From Microbacterium sp. MYb72 (lineage in GTDB: Bacteria > Actinomycetota > Actinomycetes > Actinomycetales > Microbacteriaceae), in the NCBI RefSeq assembly GCF_002979415.1, contig NZ_PCOT01000025.1:1-59288 (forward strand): a DNA stretch of 59,288 bases, read 5' to 3'. The position numbers and the translations under genes were made by a program. A model generated the notes under the pieces. The model ran no database searches. It was not told the DNA's origin and was given only the letters and a program-made list of their open reading frames with translations. Position 1 is the stretch's first letter; each line of letters starts with the position of its first letter. Shown piece by piece: positions 18,552 to 30,511 of this stretch.

Positions 18552-18588
18552 TGCATCTATTGCACCGCTAGTGCGATAGATGTATCGT
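18552..18588 (+). promoter_or_regulatory. MFS operon promoter with large inverted-repeat operator
   Basis: -35 TTGCAC (18560-18565), 17-base spacer, -10 TATCGT (18583-18588). The arm TGCATCTATTGCAC (18552-18565) is mirrored by GTGCGATAGATGTA (18571-18584) across five bases, 12 of 14 positions matching. The left arm is itself palindromic (GTGCA..TGCAC). The repeat covers the -35 and spacer, a repressor position. The likely ligand protein is the IclR regulator encoded by the last gene of this operon. Confidence 0.6.
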
Positions 18589-18642
18589 CAATCGGGAGCA
18601 CAGTCGCTCACACATCCATCGACACTGCGCCAAAGGAGCCTC

Positions 18643-19992
18643 ATGTCGAACGTCGTCAGTCCTCCATCGACCGCGCTGAGTCGCGCAGTGCGCAAGGCGC
18701 GGTGGCGCATCCTTCCCCTCATCTGCGTGCTGTACTTCATCGCCTACCTCGACCGCAACAACGTCGGCTTCGCGCGAGAGGCGATGAGCGCCGACCTCGG
18801 CCTCACCGCCTCCGCTTTCGGTCTCGCCGCCGGACTCTTCTTCATCGGGTACACGCTGTGCGAGATCCCCAGCAACGCGGGCATGCACCGGTTCGGCGCC
18901 CGGCGATGGATCTCCCGCATCCTGATCCCCTGGGGGCTGCTGGCCATGGGCACGGCGTTCGTCGTCGACGAGACGTCCTTCGCCGTTCTCCGCTTCCTCC
19001 TGGGCATCGCCGAGGCGGGGTTCTTCCCCGCCGTCGTCTTCTACTTCACCCTCTGGTTCCCCGTGCGCGAGCGGGCGGCCGCCCTCGGCGTGTTCGTGCT
19101 GGCTCAGCCGATCGCGAACATGATCGGAGCGCCCCTGAGCGGTGCGCTCCTCGAACTCGACGGCCTGGCGGGTCTGCACGGCTGGCAGTGGATGTACCTC
19201 ATCCAGGGGCTCCCGGCGGTGCTGTTCGGCCTCGTGGTGCCCTTCCTCCTCACCGACCGGCCCGCCGCCGCGCGGTGGCTGACCACGGACGAGAAGGACG
19301 CCCTGGATGCCGTCATCGCCCATGACGACGCCCGTGTCACCGCCGCGGACCACAGGTTCCTTCCCGCGCTGAAGGATCTTCGGGCCTGGGCCTACGCCCT
19401 GCTGAACTTCGGCATGGTCCTCGGCATCTACGGACTCGCGTTCTGGCTGCCGTCGATCGTCGGAGAGCTCGGCGAGTTCCCGCCGTTCCAGCGCAGTCTC
19501 GTGGTGGCGATCCCGTACGCGGCGGCCGCGTGCTTCGTGCTGTGGTGGAGCCGACGCGCCGACCGCACGGGCAAGCGCGCCTGGCACGTCGCGGTCAGTC
19601 TCGGCGTCGCGGCGATCGGCCTGCTGAGCGCGGGCATGACGCTCTCCGTGTCGCCCTGGCTCGCGATGGTGTCGCTGTCCGTCGCTGCGATCGGCATCTA
19701 CACGGCGATCGGCCCGATGCTCTCGATGTCCGCCAGCCTCTTCGCCGGTGCCGCTGCAGCCGCCGGCATCGGACTCGTCGGAGCCGTGGGCAACATCGGA
19801 GGCTTCGTGTCGCCCCTGGTCGTCGGATGGCTGACCGATGCGACCGGATCGACGAAGGCCGGAGTGCTGCTTCTCGCCGGTGCTCTCGCGCTCACCGCCC
19901 TCGGAACGTGGCTGTTCGCCGGTCACCGTCCCGAGGGGGACACGACATTGGCCCTGGGGCCGAACGACGCCCGCACCGAATCGGAGGCATGA
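18643..19992 (+). CDS. MFS transporter, anion:cation symporter family
   Basis: 449 residues with about 12 hydrophobic segments. ACS-family hallmarks: YFIAYLDRNNVGFA in the first helix and FFPAVVFYFTLWFPVRERAAA after helix 4. Family substrates are organic anions such as sugar acids, phthalate or allantoate. The downstream SDR and RbsD/FucU genes favour a sugar-derived substrate. ATG 18643 follows AAAGGAG. Not a close match to the MFS at 42797-44197. Confidence 0.8.
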   Translation: MSNVVSPPSTALSRAVRKARWRILPLICVLYFIAYLDRNNVGFAREAMSADLGLTASAFGLAAGLFFIGYTLCEIPSNAGMHRFGARRWISRILIPWGLLAMGTAFVVDETSFAVLRFLLGIAEAGFFPAVVFYFTLWFPVRERAAALGVFVLAQPIANMIGAPLSGALLELDGLAGLHGWQWMYLIQGLPAVLFGLVVPFLLTDRPAAARWLTTDEKDALDAVIAHDDARVTAADHRFLPALKDLRAWAYALLNFGMVLGIYGLAFWLPSIVGELGEFPPFQRSLVVAIPYAAAACFVLWWSRRADRTGKRAWHVAVSLGVAAIGLLSAGMTLSVSPWLAMVSLSVAAIGIYTAIGPMLSMSASLFAGAAAAAGIGLVGAVGNIGGFVSPLVVGWLTDATGSTKAGVLLLAGALALTALGTWLFAGHRPEGDTTLALGPNDARTESEA

Positions 19993-19994
19993 TC

Positions 19995-20774
19995 ATGACA
20001 GACACGCAGGAACACGACCGCGCGCTCGAGCTGAGCGGACGGACGGCACTCGTCACCGGGGGCGGCGTCGGCATCGGCGCCGCCATCGCGGAAGAGCTCG
20101 CGCGTCGGGGTGCGCGAGTCATCGTCACCTATCGCTCCCACGAGCCGGACGGAGACGCTCTCGCACGGCTGCGAACTCCGGACGGTCGGGACGCCATCGC
20201 TCTCCGCGTCGATCTGACGGTCGAAGACGAGGTGCGGCAGCTGCGCGACAGCGTCGCGGGCAGGGGGATGCTCGACATCCTCGTCCACAACGCCGGCGGG
20301 CTCATCGAACGATCGACGATCGCCGAGATGCCGTACTCGCTGTTCCGCCGCGTGCAGGCGCTCAACGTCGACTCCGTGTTCCTCGTGACCCACCACCTGC
20401 TCCCGCTCATGCGCGAGGGCGGTCGCATCGTCACGGTGGCCTCGCTCGCCGGGCGCACCGGAGGGCACGCGGGGGCGACCGCCTACGCCACGGCGAAGGC
20501 AGCGCTGTTCGGCTTCACGCGCGGGCTCGCGGCGGAGATCGCCGCGCAGGGGATCACGGTGAACGCGGTGGCTCCCGGCTTCATCGAGGCGACACCCTTC
20601 CACGACACCTTCACCACGGCCGACTCGAAGGCCGCGACGGTGCAGGGGATCCCCGTCGGTCGCGCCGGCAGCCCCGCCGATGTCGCATCGGCGGTCGCCT
20701 GGCTCAGCTCGCCCGGCGCCTCGTTCACGACCGGCGTCGTGCTCGACGTCAACGGCGGACAGCACTTCAGCTGA
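19995..20774 (+). CDS. Short-chain dehydrogenase/reductase
   Basis: 259 residues. Classical SDR: TGGGVGIG nucleotide loop, NAGG, the Ser-Tyr-Lys set with YATAK, and a C-terminal GVVLDVNGGQ end like FabG-type enzymes. Substrate unknown; operon context points to oxidation of a sugar or sugar alcohol. Start 19995 is preferred over the in-frame ATG at 19989 because GGAGG at 19983-19987 is then 7 bases away. The stop overlaps the next ATG (TGATG). Confidence 0.82.
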   Translation: MTDTQEHDRALELSGRTALVTGGGVGIGAAIAEELARRGARVIVTYRSHEPDGDALARLRTPDGRDAIALRVDLTVEDEVRQLRDSVAGRGMLDILVHNAGGLIERSTIAEMPYSLFRRVQALNVDSVFLVTHHLLPLMREGGRIVTVASLAGRTGGHAGATAYATAKAALFGFTRGLAAEIAAQGITVNAVAPGFIEATPFHDTFTTADSKAATVQGIPVGRAGSPADVASAVAWLSSPGASFTTGVVLDVNGGQHFS

Positions 20775-21214
20775 TGCTGCGCACACCGATCACGCACCCG
20801 GAGGTGCTGAGGGCGCTCGCCCGGGCGGGACACGGGTCGCTCGTGCTCGTCGCCGACGCGCACTTCGCATCGGCGACGGCCGTGAACCCCAGAGCGGTCG
20901 TCGTGCACCTCGCCCTCGCGCCGGGCTCGCCGCTCGTGCCGTCCGTCGTCGCTCTCGTGGCGGCGACGATCGAGATCGAGGCGGTCACCTCGATGGCCGC
21001 CCCCGACGAAGAACTCGGAGAGGTCGGACGGGAGGCCGCGTCGGCGGTCGGCGCGGCGCCGCACGGGTCGGTGCCGCGTGCGGAGTTCACCGCGCTCACC
21101 CGATCGGACGACCTCGCGCTGTGCATCGTCACCGGCGACACGCGGCGGTTCGCGAACGCCATCCTGCGGGTCGGCGTCACCGCTCAGCGCAACCCCGGGC
21201 CGGAAGCGGCATGA
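20774..21214 (+). CDS. RbsD/FucU family sugar mutarotase
   Basis: 146 residues. N-terminal HPEVLRALARAGHGSLVLVADAHF matches the RbsD/FucU pattern with the catalytic His (GHG) and Asp (ADA); RFANAILRVGV matches the family C-terminal block. Such proteins interconvert sugar anomers (ribose, fucose). The usual Asp after GHG is Ser here. Coupled to the SDR by a TGATG overlap, which suggests a mutarotase feeding a sugar dehydrogenase. Confidence 0.75.
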   Translation: MLRTPITHPEVLRALARAGHGSLVLVADAHFASATAVNPRAVVVHLALAPGSPLVPSVVALVAATIEIEAVTSMAAPDEELGEVGREAASAVGAAPHGSVPRAEFTALTRSDDLALCIVTGDTRRFANAILRVGVTAQRNPGPEAA

Positions 21215-21221
21215 TCGGTAC

Positions 21222-21980
21222 ATGAGCTCGACCGTCTCACGCGCGATAACCATCCTGGAACTGTGCAGCGCCGAGCCCCGGAGCGCCGGGGACATCGCGA
21301 CGATCCTGGGCGTGCACAGGACCACGGTGCTGCGCACGCTGCTCACCTTGCAGGATGCCGGGCTCGTGCGACAGACGAGCCCCGGGGTGTTCGGGACCGG
21401 CTTCCGTCTCGCCGCCCTCGCGAAGTCGGCCATGGCGCACTTCGACCTGCGCGGCATCGCCCACCCGCACCTGAAGGCGCTCAGCGACGAATTGCGTCTC
21501 ACCGTGCAGTTCGCGGTCCTGGACGGCGATCGCATCCGCTACGTCGACAAGATCGAACCTCAGGACTCGATCGTGCTGAACACGGAGATCGGCGGCGAGG
21601 TCGTGGTCAGCACCGCGGGCGTCGCGAAGGCGATTCTCGCTCACGTGCCGAGCGGCACGCGTCGCACCGTCCTGGATCGTGTCGCGTTCCCCGCCTACAC
21701 CGCACGGTCCCTCACCGATCGGGAGAGCTACGAGCGAGAGCTGACCCGGGTCCAGGAGCGCGGCTGGGCCGTCGACGACGGAGAGTACGACGATCTGTCG
21801 AACTGCATCGCCGCCCCCGTGCGCGATCACGCCGGCGAGGTCGCGGGCGCGGTGTCGGTCACTGCCTTCCGGAGCCGTGTCGACCTGGACCAGCTCCGAG
21901 GCCACCTCGACACGCTCCTCGCGACCACCGAAGCGATCAGTCACCAGCTCGGCTACCGGCGCGAGGCCTCGGGCGACTGA
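21222..21980 (+). CDS. IclR-family transcriptional regulator (MFS operon)
   Basis: 252 residues. N-terminal winged HTH (SAGDIATILGVHRTTVLRTLLTLQDAGLV) and C-terminal IclR effector domain (DGDRIRYVDKIEP, STAGVAKAILAHVPS, GEYDDLSNCIAAPVRD). Last gene of the MFS-SDR-RbsD operon, so probably an autoregulating substrate sensor. ATG 21222 is chosen by the family start; the longer upstream frame is the shadow of the preceding gene. Distinct from the second IclR protein at 37892. Confidence 0.82.
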   Translation: MSSTVSRAITILELCSAEPRSAGDIATILGVHRTTVLRTLLTLQDAGLVRQTSPGVFGTGFRLAALAKSAMAHFDLRGIAHPHLKALSDELRLTVQFAVLDGDRIRYVDKIEPQDSIVLNTEIGGEVVVSTAGVAKAILAHVPSGTRRTVLDRVAFPAYTARSLTDRESYERELTRVQERGWAVDDGEYDDLSNCIAAPVRDHAGEVAGAVSVTAFRSRVDLDQLRGHLDTLLATTEAISHQLGYRREASGD

Positions 21981-22057
21981 ACGGCGGAAGGCATCCGCAG
22001 TGGGGGCCGAAGGGAGTGCCGTTCGCCGGGGAGACTCCGTCGCGCCGACCCGTCGGA

Positions 22058-22260
22058 CTACGCGCGGGCGTCGTGCACCCAGGTGCGCCCGAGTGCGAGG
22101 AGGACGTGATCCGCGGTGAGCAGCGGCATCCCGTCGGCGAACGACCGCGCGAGAAGGAAGCGGTCGAAGGGGTCGTGGCGGGCCAGCTCCGGCTCCTCGC
22201 GCAGTGCGTTCGCATGGCGGGACGCGAGAGGAAGCTCCACGAGACCAGGGCCAGGGCCGC
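22058..22260 (-). pseudogene. Truncated PIN-domain (VapC-like) toxin remnant
   Basis: The minus-strand reading GLVELPLASRHANALRE, then HDPFDRFLLARSFADG and LLTADHVLLALG, is the C-terminal half of a VapC-type PIN ribonuclease, ending at a TAG. The N-terminal half with the first catalytic Asp is missing: upstream the frame runs straight into the 3' end of the XdhC gene. No antitoxin is present. Read as a remnant left at a recombination junction. Confidence 0.65.
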
Positions 22261-22262
22261 AG

Positions 22263-23093
22263 CTATCCGCTCTGCCGCGCCTGCTCGTCGATCAGCTGCA
22301 GCATCCGTGCGGCGACGCTGACCGCGATCGCCGCCGGCTGCTTGCCCGCCACCTCGGGGATGCCGATGGGCGTGGTGACGCGCTCCAGATCGGCATCCGT
22401 CTGCCCGAGCTCGCCGAGCCTCTTGCGGAATCGCGCCCACTTCGACGCCGAGCCGATCAGGCCGATCGAGCCGAGGTCCGGGGTGCGCAGCGCCATGTCG
22501 ACCACGGCCAGGTCCTCGACGTGGTCGTGCGTCATGACGAGCACGTGAGCCCCCGCCGGCAGCGCGGCCAGCGCCGACTCCGGCACGGGGGCGTGCGTGA
22601 TGTGCACCCGGGCCACGGCATCGGCGAGCACCCCGCTGCGGCCGGGGTCGCCCAGCCTTGCGACGTCGAGCATCGCCGGTCGCGAGTCGATCAGGTGCAG
22701 GTCGAGCTCGTGCCTGGCGAGGATGCGGGCGAGCTCGATCCCCACATGTCCGATGCCGAAGACGGCGACGGTCGGGACGACCCTGATCGGCTCCAGCATC
22801 ATGGTGACCTCTCCTCCGCAGCACTGCACGCCGTACTCGGTCACGGCCTTGTCGCTCAGGGTCAGCGTGAGCAGCTCGGGCTCGGCGGAGCCCGCGGCCA
22901 GCATCTCCCTGGCGCGATCGATCGCCGTCTCCTCGAGGTTGCCTCCGCCGACCGTGCCGAAGACGGCATCCGGGGAGACCACCATCTTCGCCCCGCCGTT
23001 GCGCGGGGCGTGACCTCGCACGACCGCCAGGGTCACGACGACCGCGGGGCTGCGTCGTGCACGCAGCTCCTGCAGGGCGTCGAGCCAGTCCAT
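22263..23093 (-). CDS. xdhC: Xanthine dehydrogenase accessory protein
   Basis: 276 residues. Binds Moco, promotes its sulfuration and hands it to XdhB. Features: HAPRNGGAKMVV, GTVGGGNLEETAI in the N-terminal XdhC domain; QCCGGEVTMMLEPI; then a Rossmann segment VAVFGIGHVGIELARIL and VMTHDH with GLIGSASKWARF. Length is typical. Begins 8 bases after the xdhB stop. Last intact gene of the xdhABC operon. Confidence 0.9.
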   Translation of the reverse strand: MDWLDALQELRARRSPAVVVTLAVVRGHAPRNGGAKMVVSPDAVFGTVGGGNLEETAIDRAREMLAAGSAEPELLTLTLSDKAVTEYGVQCCGGEVTMMLEPIRVVPTVAVFGIGHVGIELARILARHELDLHLIDSRPAMLDVARLGDPGRSGVLADAVARVHITHAPVPESALAALPAGAHVLVMTHDHVEDLAVVDMALRTPDLGSIGLIGSASKWARFRKRLGELGQTDADLERVTTPIGIPEVAGKQPAAIAVSVAARMLQLIDEQARQSG

Positions 23094-23101
23094 CCGGATC
23101 C

Positions 23102-26919
<3,818 letters not shown>

Positions 26920-26952
26920 GGGCGTCTCCTCTTCGTCGAGGGCGGGTCAACA

Positions 26953-27037
26953 TTCCGAGATACGGAACTCTGTTTCTGAGTTCTGAAAGTAGCATTCGGG
27001 GTTCTGAAAGCCTATGACCACGGTCGGAGGTGGTCAA
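26953..27037 (-). promoter_or_regulatory. xdhA promoter with three phased operators
   Basis: Minus strand: -35 TTGACC (27037-27032), 17 bases, -10 TAGGCT (27014-27009). Downstream lie three 15-bp imperfect palindromes at exact 21-bp steps. Written on the plus strand they are TTCGGGGTTCTGAAA (26995-27009), TTCTGAGTTCTGAAA (26974-26988) and TTCCGAGATACGGAA (26953-26967). Same design as seven other promoters in the window; a repressor here would block the start site. Confidence 0.72.
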
Positions 27038-27077
27038 GGCGACCCGCGCGCGCGGCTGCTGAGGCAGAATCGAGAGC

Positions 27078-28307
27078 GTGAACATCGTCGTCGGGGTCAC
27101 TGGCGGAATCGCCGCGTACAAGTCCGTGCAGCTCGTCAGGCTGCTGATCAAGGCCGGACACGAGGTGACGGTCGTCCCCACGGAGGACGCGCTGCGCTTC
27201 GTCGGACTGCCCACCTGGGAGGCGATCAGCCGCAACCCGGTGACCACCAGCGTGCACGACGACGTCGCCAGGGTGCGGCACGTCGCGCTCGGGCAGGGCG
27301 CCGATCTCATCGTCGTGGCGCCCGCGACGGCGAACACGATCGCGAAGATGACCGCGGGCATCGCCGACAACCTCCTCGGCACGACGCTGCTCGCCACCGA
27401 GGCGCCGGTGCTCATCGCCCCCGCGATGCACGCGGAGATGTGGCGGCATCCCTCGACCCAGGCGAACATCGAGACCCTGCAGCATCGGGGCGTGCACATC
27501 CTCGGCCCGGCCGTGGGCGAGCTCGCCGGCGGCGACAGCGGGCCGGGGCGGATGGTCGAGCCCGAGGACATCGCGGATGCCGCGCTCGCGCTGCTCGCCC
27601 CGAAGGACCTCGCCGGTCTGCGGATCGCGATCTCGGCCGGCGGCACTCGGGAGCCCATCGACCCCGTGCGCTACCTGGGCAACCGCTCCAGCGGACGGCA
27701 GGGCGTCGCGCTCGCCGCAGAGGCCGCGGCCCGCGGCGCGGAGGTGACGCTCATCGCGGCGAACATCGCCGGCGACGTGCTGGCCGGGGCGCGGCATCCG
27801 TCGATCCGCATCCGACAGGCGGGCACCGCGTCCGAGCTGGCTCTGGCGATGGCGGATGCCGCGGAGACCGCCGACGCGGTGGTGATGGCGGCGGCCGTCG
27901 CCGACTATCGGCCCGTCGAGGTGGCGCATCGCAAGCTGACCAAGGAGTCGGGCGGGATCCCGGTGATCGAGCTCGTGGAGAACGAGGACATCGTGGCCGG
28001 GCTGGTGCGCGCGCGTCGGGAGGGGCAGGTGATCGTCGGGTTCGCGGCGGAGACGCCGGAGACCGCCGGCGACGAGGAGGAGCTGCTCGCCCGGGCTCGG
28101 CGCAAACGGCAGCGCAAGGGCGTCGATCTGCTGGTCGTGAACGAGGTGGGCTGGGAGCGCGGCTTCGAGGCGGGCGAGAACGAGGTGATGGTGCTCGGGA
28201 GTGACGGCCTCGTGACGGCGACGGCATCCGGGTCCAAGCGCGCGGTCGCCGCTGTCGTCCTCGACGCGCTGCGACCCCTCTGGACGGCCGGGCGCACCTC
28301 GGTTTAG
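27078..28307 (+). CDS. coaBC: CoaBC-type phosphopantothenoylcysteine synthetase/decarboxylase
   Basis: 409 residues. Makes 4'-phosphopantetheine in CoA synthesis. N-terminal flavoprotein CoaC: VTGGIAAYKSVQLV, active-site His in RHVAL, APATANTIAKM, APAMHAEMW. C-terminal CoaB: SAGGTREPIDPVRYLGNRSS, AAAVADYRP, KLTKESG. The flap Cys known from E. coli CoaC (ACGDxGxGRM) is Gly here (LAGGDSGPGRM). GTG 27078 lies 7 bases after CAGAAT (27065-27070), leaderless style. Odd company for a housekeeping gene: it diverges from xdhA and may be a paralogue. Confidence 0.85.
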   Translation: MNIVVGVTGGIAAYKSVQLVRLLIKAGHEVTVVPTEDALRFVGLPTWEAISRNPVTTSVHDDVARVRHVALGQGADLIVVAPATANTIAKMTAGIADNLLGTTLLATEAPVLIAPAMHAEMWRHPSTQANIETLQHRGVHILGPAVGELAGGDSGPGRMVEPEDIADAALALLAPKDLAGLRIAISAGGTREPIDPVRYLGNRSSGRQGVALAAEAAARGAEVTLIAANIAGDVLAGARHPSIRIRQAGTASELALAMADAAETADAVVMAAAVADYRPVEVAHRKLTKESGGIPVIELVENEDIVAGLVRARREGQVIVGFAAETPETAGDEEELLARARRKRQRKGVDLLVVNEVGWERGFEAGENEVMVLGSDGLVTATASGSKRAVAAVVLDALRPLWTAGRTSV

Positions 28308-28346
28308 ACTTTTCGGAATGTAGAAAGTGATTTTCACAGAACGGAA
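28305..28346 (+). promoter_or_regulatory. Promoter and paired operators of the CitE-like gene
   Basis: -10 TAGACT (28305-28310) abuts two 15-bp sites 21 bp apart: TTTCGGAATGTAGAA (28311-28325) and TTTCACAGAACGGAA (28332-28346). A weak -35 (TGGACG, from 28281) lies inside the end of coaBC. The ATG follows only 6 bases after the second site, so operator and ribosome-binding region nearly coincide. Confidence 0.68.
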
Positions 28347-28352
28347 AGAATC

Positions 28353-29219
28353 ATGAACGCTCCTCTGGCTCCGCTGGCGCCGGTGACCGCGCGCGAGGTC
28401 GCGCCTGAGCTCGCCCGCTCCTGGCTGCTCGTCGCGGCCACCCGTCCGGAGACCTTCGACGAAGCCGCCGCGTCGCACGCCGACGCCGTCGTGCTCGACG
28501 TCGAGGATGCCGTCGACGCGAGTCACAAGGACTCCGCGCGTCAGGATGTCGTGGACTGGCTGAGTTCCGGCGGCAGCGCGTGGGTGCGCATCAACGACGC
28601 CACGAGCGAGCACTGGGCCGCCGACATCGAGGCGCTGCGCGCCGCCCCCGGCCTGCGCGGCGTGATGCTGGCCAAGACCGAGTTCGGCGGGCAGGTCATG
28701 GACACCTACAACCGCCTCGGCGCGAAGGTGCCGGTGGTCGCGCTCGTGGAGTCCGCGATCGGCATCGAGAACGCGACCGAGATCGCCCGCGCCAAGGGCG
28801 CGTTCCGTCTCGCCTTCGGCAGTGGAGACTTCCGCCGCGACACCGGGATGTCCGCCGACCGGGAGGCCATGGCGTACCCCCGCGCCCGCCTCGTGATCTC
28901 CAGTCGTGCGGCCGGCCTCCCCGGTCCGATCGACGGCCCGACCGTCGGCTCCAGTCATCCGCTCCTGCGGGAGCAGTCGGCGATCACGGTCTCGATGGGG
29001 ATGACGGGCAAGCTGTGCCTGTCGCCCGATCAGACGCCCGTCGTCAACGAGGTCATCAGCCCGACCCGCACCGACGTCGAGTGGGCGTTCGAGTTCCTCG
29101 AGGACTTCGAGGCCAGGGGCAGGATCGTCCGCGACGGCAGCGATCTGCCTCGCCTGGGCAGGGCCCGCAAGATCATGCAGCTCGCCGAGGCGTTCGAGGT
29201 CCACATCGTGGTGCGCTGA
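28353..29219 (+). CDS. HpcH/HpaI-fold (CitE-like) lyase
   Basis: 288 residues. TIM-barrel of the CitE/malyl-CoA lyase group: RPETFDEAAASHADAVVLDVEDAV, the metal-binding Glu in LVESAIGIENATEIA, FGSGDFRRDTG with the second ligand Asp, and CLSPDQTPVVNEVISPT near the end. The family cleaves or forms C-C bonds with CoA esters (citramalyl-, malyl-CoA) or related acids. Operators of the purine regulon in front of it suggest a role in glyoxylate disposal, for example malyl-CoA chemistry, but the substrate is unproven. Confidence 0.75.
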   Translation: MNAPLAPLAPVTAREVAPELARSWLLVAATRPETFDEAAASHADAVVLDVEDAVDASHKDSARQDVVDWLSSGGSAWVRINDATSEHWAADIEALRAAPGLRGVMLAKTEFGGQVMDTYNRLGAKVPVVALVESAIGIENATEIARAKGAFRLAFGSGDFRRDTGMSADREAMAYPRARLVISSRAAGLPGPIDGPTVGSSHPLLREQSAITVSMGMTGKLCLSPDQTPVVNEVISPTRTDVEWAFEFLEDFEARGRIVRDGSDLPRLGRARKIMQLAEAFEVHIVVR

Positions 29220-29308
29220 GGCGCGCCTCCTCTCATCGCGGCGCTCCTCGCTCGACGACCGGATGTGCACCGCATCCTCAACCCAGACCGGACACACAAG
29301 GAGAGATC

Positions 29309-29776
29309 ATGACCGACACGCTCGCCCCGGGGGACACCGCCCCCGCGTTCACCCTCGCCGACGCCGATGGCAAGAACACGTCGCTCGCCGACTACGCCGG
29401 CCGCAACGTCGTCGTCTACTTCTACCCGAAGGCCGCGACGCCGGGATGCACGACCGAGGCGTGCGACTTCCGCGACAGCCTGTCGTCGCTGAACGCCGCG
29501 GGCTACGCCGTGATCGGCGTCTCGCCCGACAGCGTCGACGAGATCCGCGCCTTCGCGGATGCCGAAGCGCTCACCTTCCCGCTGCTGGCCGACTCCGACG
29601 CCTCCGTGGCGAAGGCGTGGGGCGTCTGGGGGCAGAAGACCGTGGGCGACCGCACGTTCGACGGCGTCATCCGCTCGACCTTCGTGCTCGACGGCGACGG
29701 CGTCGTGCAGCGCGCCGAGTACGGCGTGGATGCCGACGGCCACGTCGCCCGCCTGCGCGCCGAGCTCGGGGTCTGA
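29309..29776 (+). CDS. bcp: Thiol peroxiredoxin, Bcp/PrxQ type
   Basis: 155 residues. Reduces peroxides using thioredoxin. Active-site block YPKAATPGCTTEACDFRD with the peroxidatic Cys at 47 and resolving Cys five residues on, as in atypical 2-Cys Bcp proteins. ATG 29309 follows AAGGAGAG. It lies between the CitE-like gene and uricase; uricase releases H2O2, so the placement makes sense. It has no operator of the phased type of its own, and a terminator follows. Confidence 0.9.
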   Translation: MTDTLAPGDTAPAFTLADADGKNTSLADYAGRNVVVYFYPKAATPGCTTEACDFRDSLSSLNAAGYAVIGVSPDSVDEIRAFADAEALTFPLLADSDASVAKAWGVWGQKTVGDRTFDGVIRSTFVLDGDGVVQRAEYGVDADGHVARLRAELGV

Positions 29777-29786
29777 CCGTCTGATC

Positions 29787-29819
29787 GAAGCGGCGGGGCG
29801 CGATGCGTCCCGCCGCTTC
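29787..29819. terminator. Terminator after the peroxiredoxin gene
   Basis: Perfect 11-bp stem: GAAGCGGCGGG at 29787-29797 and CCCGCCGCTTC at 29809-29819, 11-base loop, 10 bases past the stop, followed by a T-containing stretch. Confidence 0.75.
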
Positions 29820-29864
29820 GTCGTGTCGCACCGCGCCGAAATCTGGGAAAGTAGGCGGAGAGGG

Positions 29865-29931
29865 TTGACACCGTCGACCATCCTGCTCATACTGTTTACA
29901 CATGCTGAAATAACAGTTCCGGCATACGGAA
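29865..29931 (+). promoter_or_regulatory. Promoter and paired operators of the uraD-hiuH-uricase operon
   Basis: -35 TTGACA (29865-29870), 17 bases, -10 CATACT (29888-29893), then TTACACATGCTGAAA (29896-29910) and TTCCGGCATACGGAA (29917-29931), 21 bp apart. A further TATAGT (29963-29968) could serve as a second -10. The leader to the uraD ATG at 30008 is about 100 bases. Confidence 0.72.
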
Positions 29932-30007
29932 AGAGCAAGACTCCTCGACAGGGGAGATTCCGTATAGTCTTACGCGCCGGATGCCAGTATGTGCTTGAGG
30001 ATCAAAG

Positions 30008-30511
30008 ATGTTGCTCGAGGAGTTCAACTCCAGCACCCGCGATGACGCTCTGAGCATCGCGAAGCCTGCACTGGACATTCCCCGCTGGTACGACGCGATC
30101 GTCGACGGCCGCCCCTACGCCTCGGTCGAGGCGCTCACGGATGCCGCGATGGCGGTCGCCGCGCCCCTCTCCGAGGGAGAGCTCGACGCCGCACTTGCGC
30201 ACCACCCCCGCATCGGGGAGCGCGCTCAGGGCGACAGCGCCGAAGCGGCGCACGCCCGCAGCGAGCAGGCGGGCGTCGACGCCGGCGCTGCCGACGCCCT
30301 CGCCGCAGGCAACAGGGCCTACGAGGCGAAATTCGACCGGGTGTACCTGGTCCGCGCGGCCGGTCGCACGGCCGACGACATCCTCGCCCTGCTGCAGGAG
30401 CGCCTGGGCAACACCCCCGCGCAGGAGCTGGTCGTCATCGACCAGCAGCTGCGCGAGATCGCCGCGCTCCGGCTCGCCGGCGCCATCGAGACAGAAGGAG
30501 CGCGCGCATGA
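30008..30511 (+). CDS. uraD: OHCU decarboxylase
   Basis: 167 residues. Decarboxylates 2-oxo-4-hydroxy-4-carboxy-5-ureidoimidazoline to (S)-allantoin. Catalytic His lies in HHPRIGE; the N-terminal LLEEFNSSTRDDA and later AYEAKFDRVYLVRAAGRTADDIL match the family. Separate from HIU hydrolase, whereas many bacteria fuse the two. ATG 30008 follows GAGGATCAAAG; the stop overlaps the hiuH ATG (ATGA). Confidence 0.92.
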   Translation: MLLEEFNSSTRDDALSIAKPALDIPRWYDAIVDGRPYASVEALTDAAMAVAAPLSEGELDAALAHHPRIGERAQGDSAEAAHARSEQAGVDAGAADALAAGNRAYEAKFDRVYLVRAAGRTADDILALLQERLGNTPAQELVVIDQQLREIAALRLAGAIETEGARA

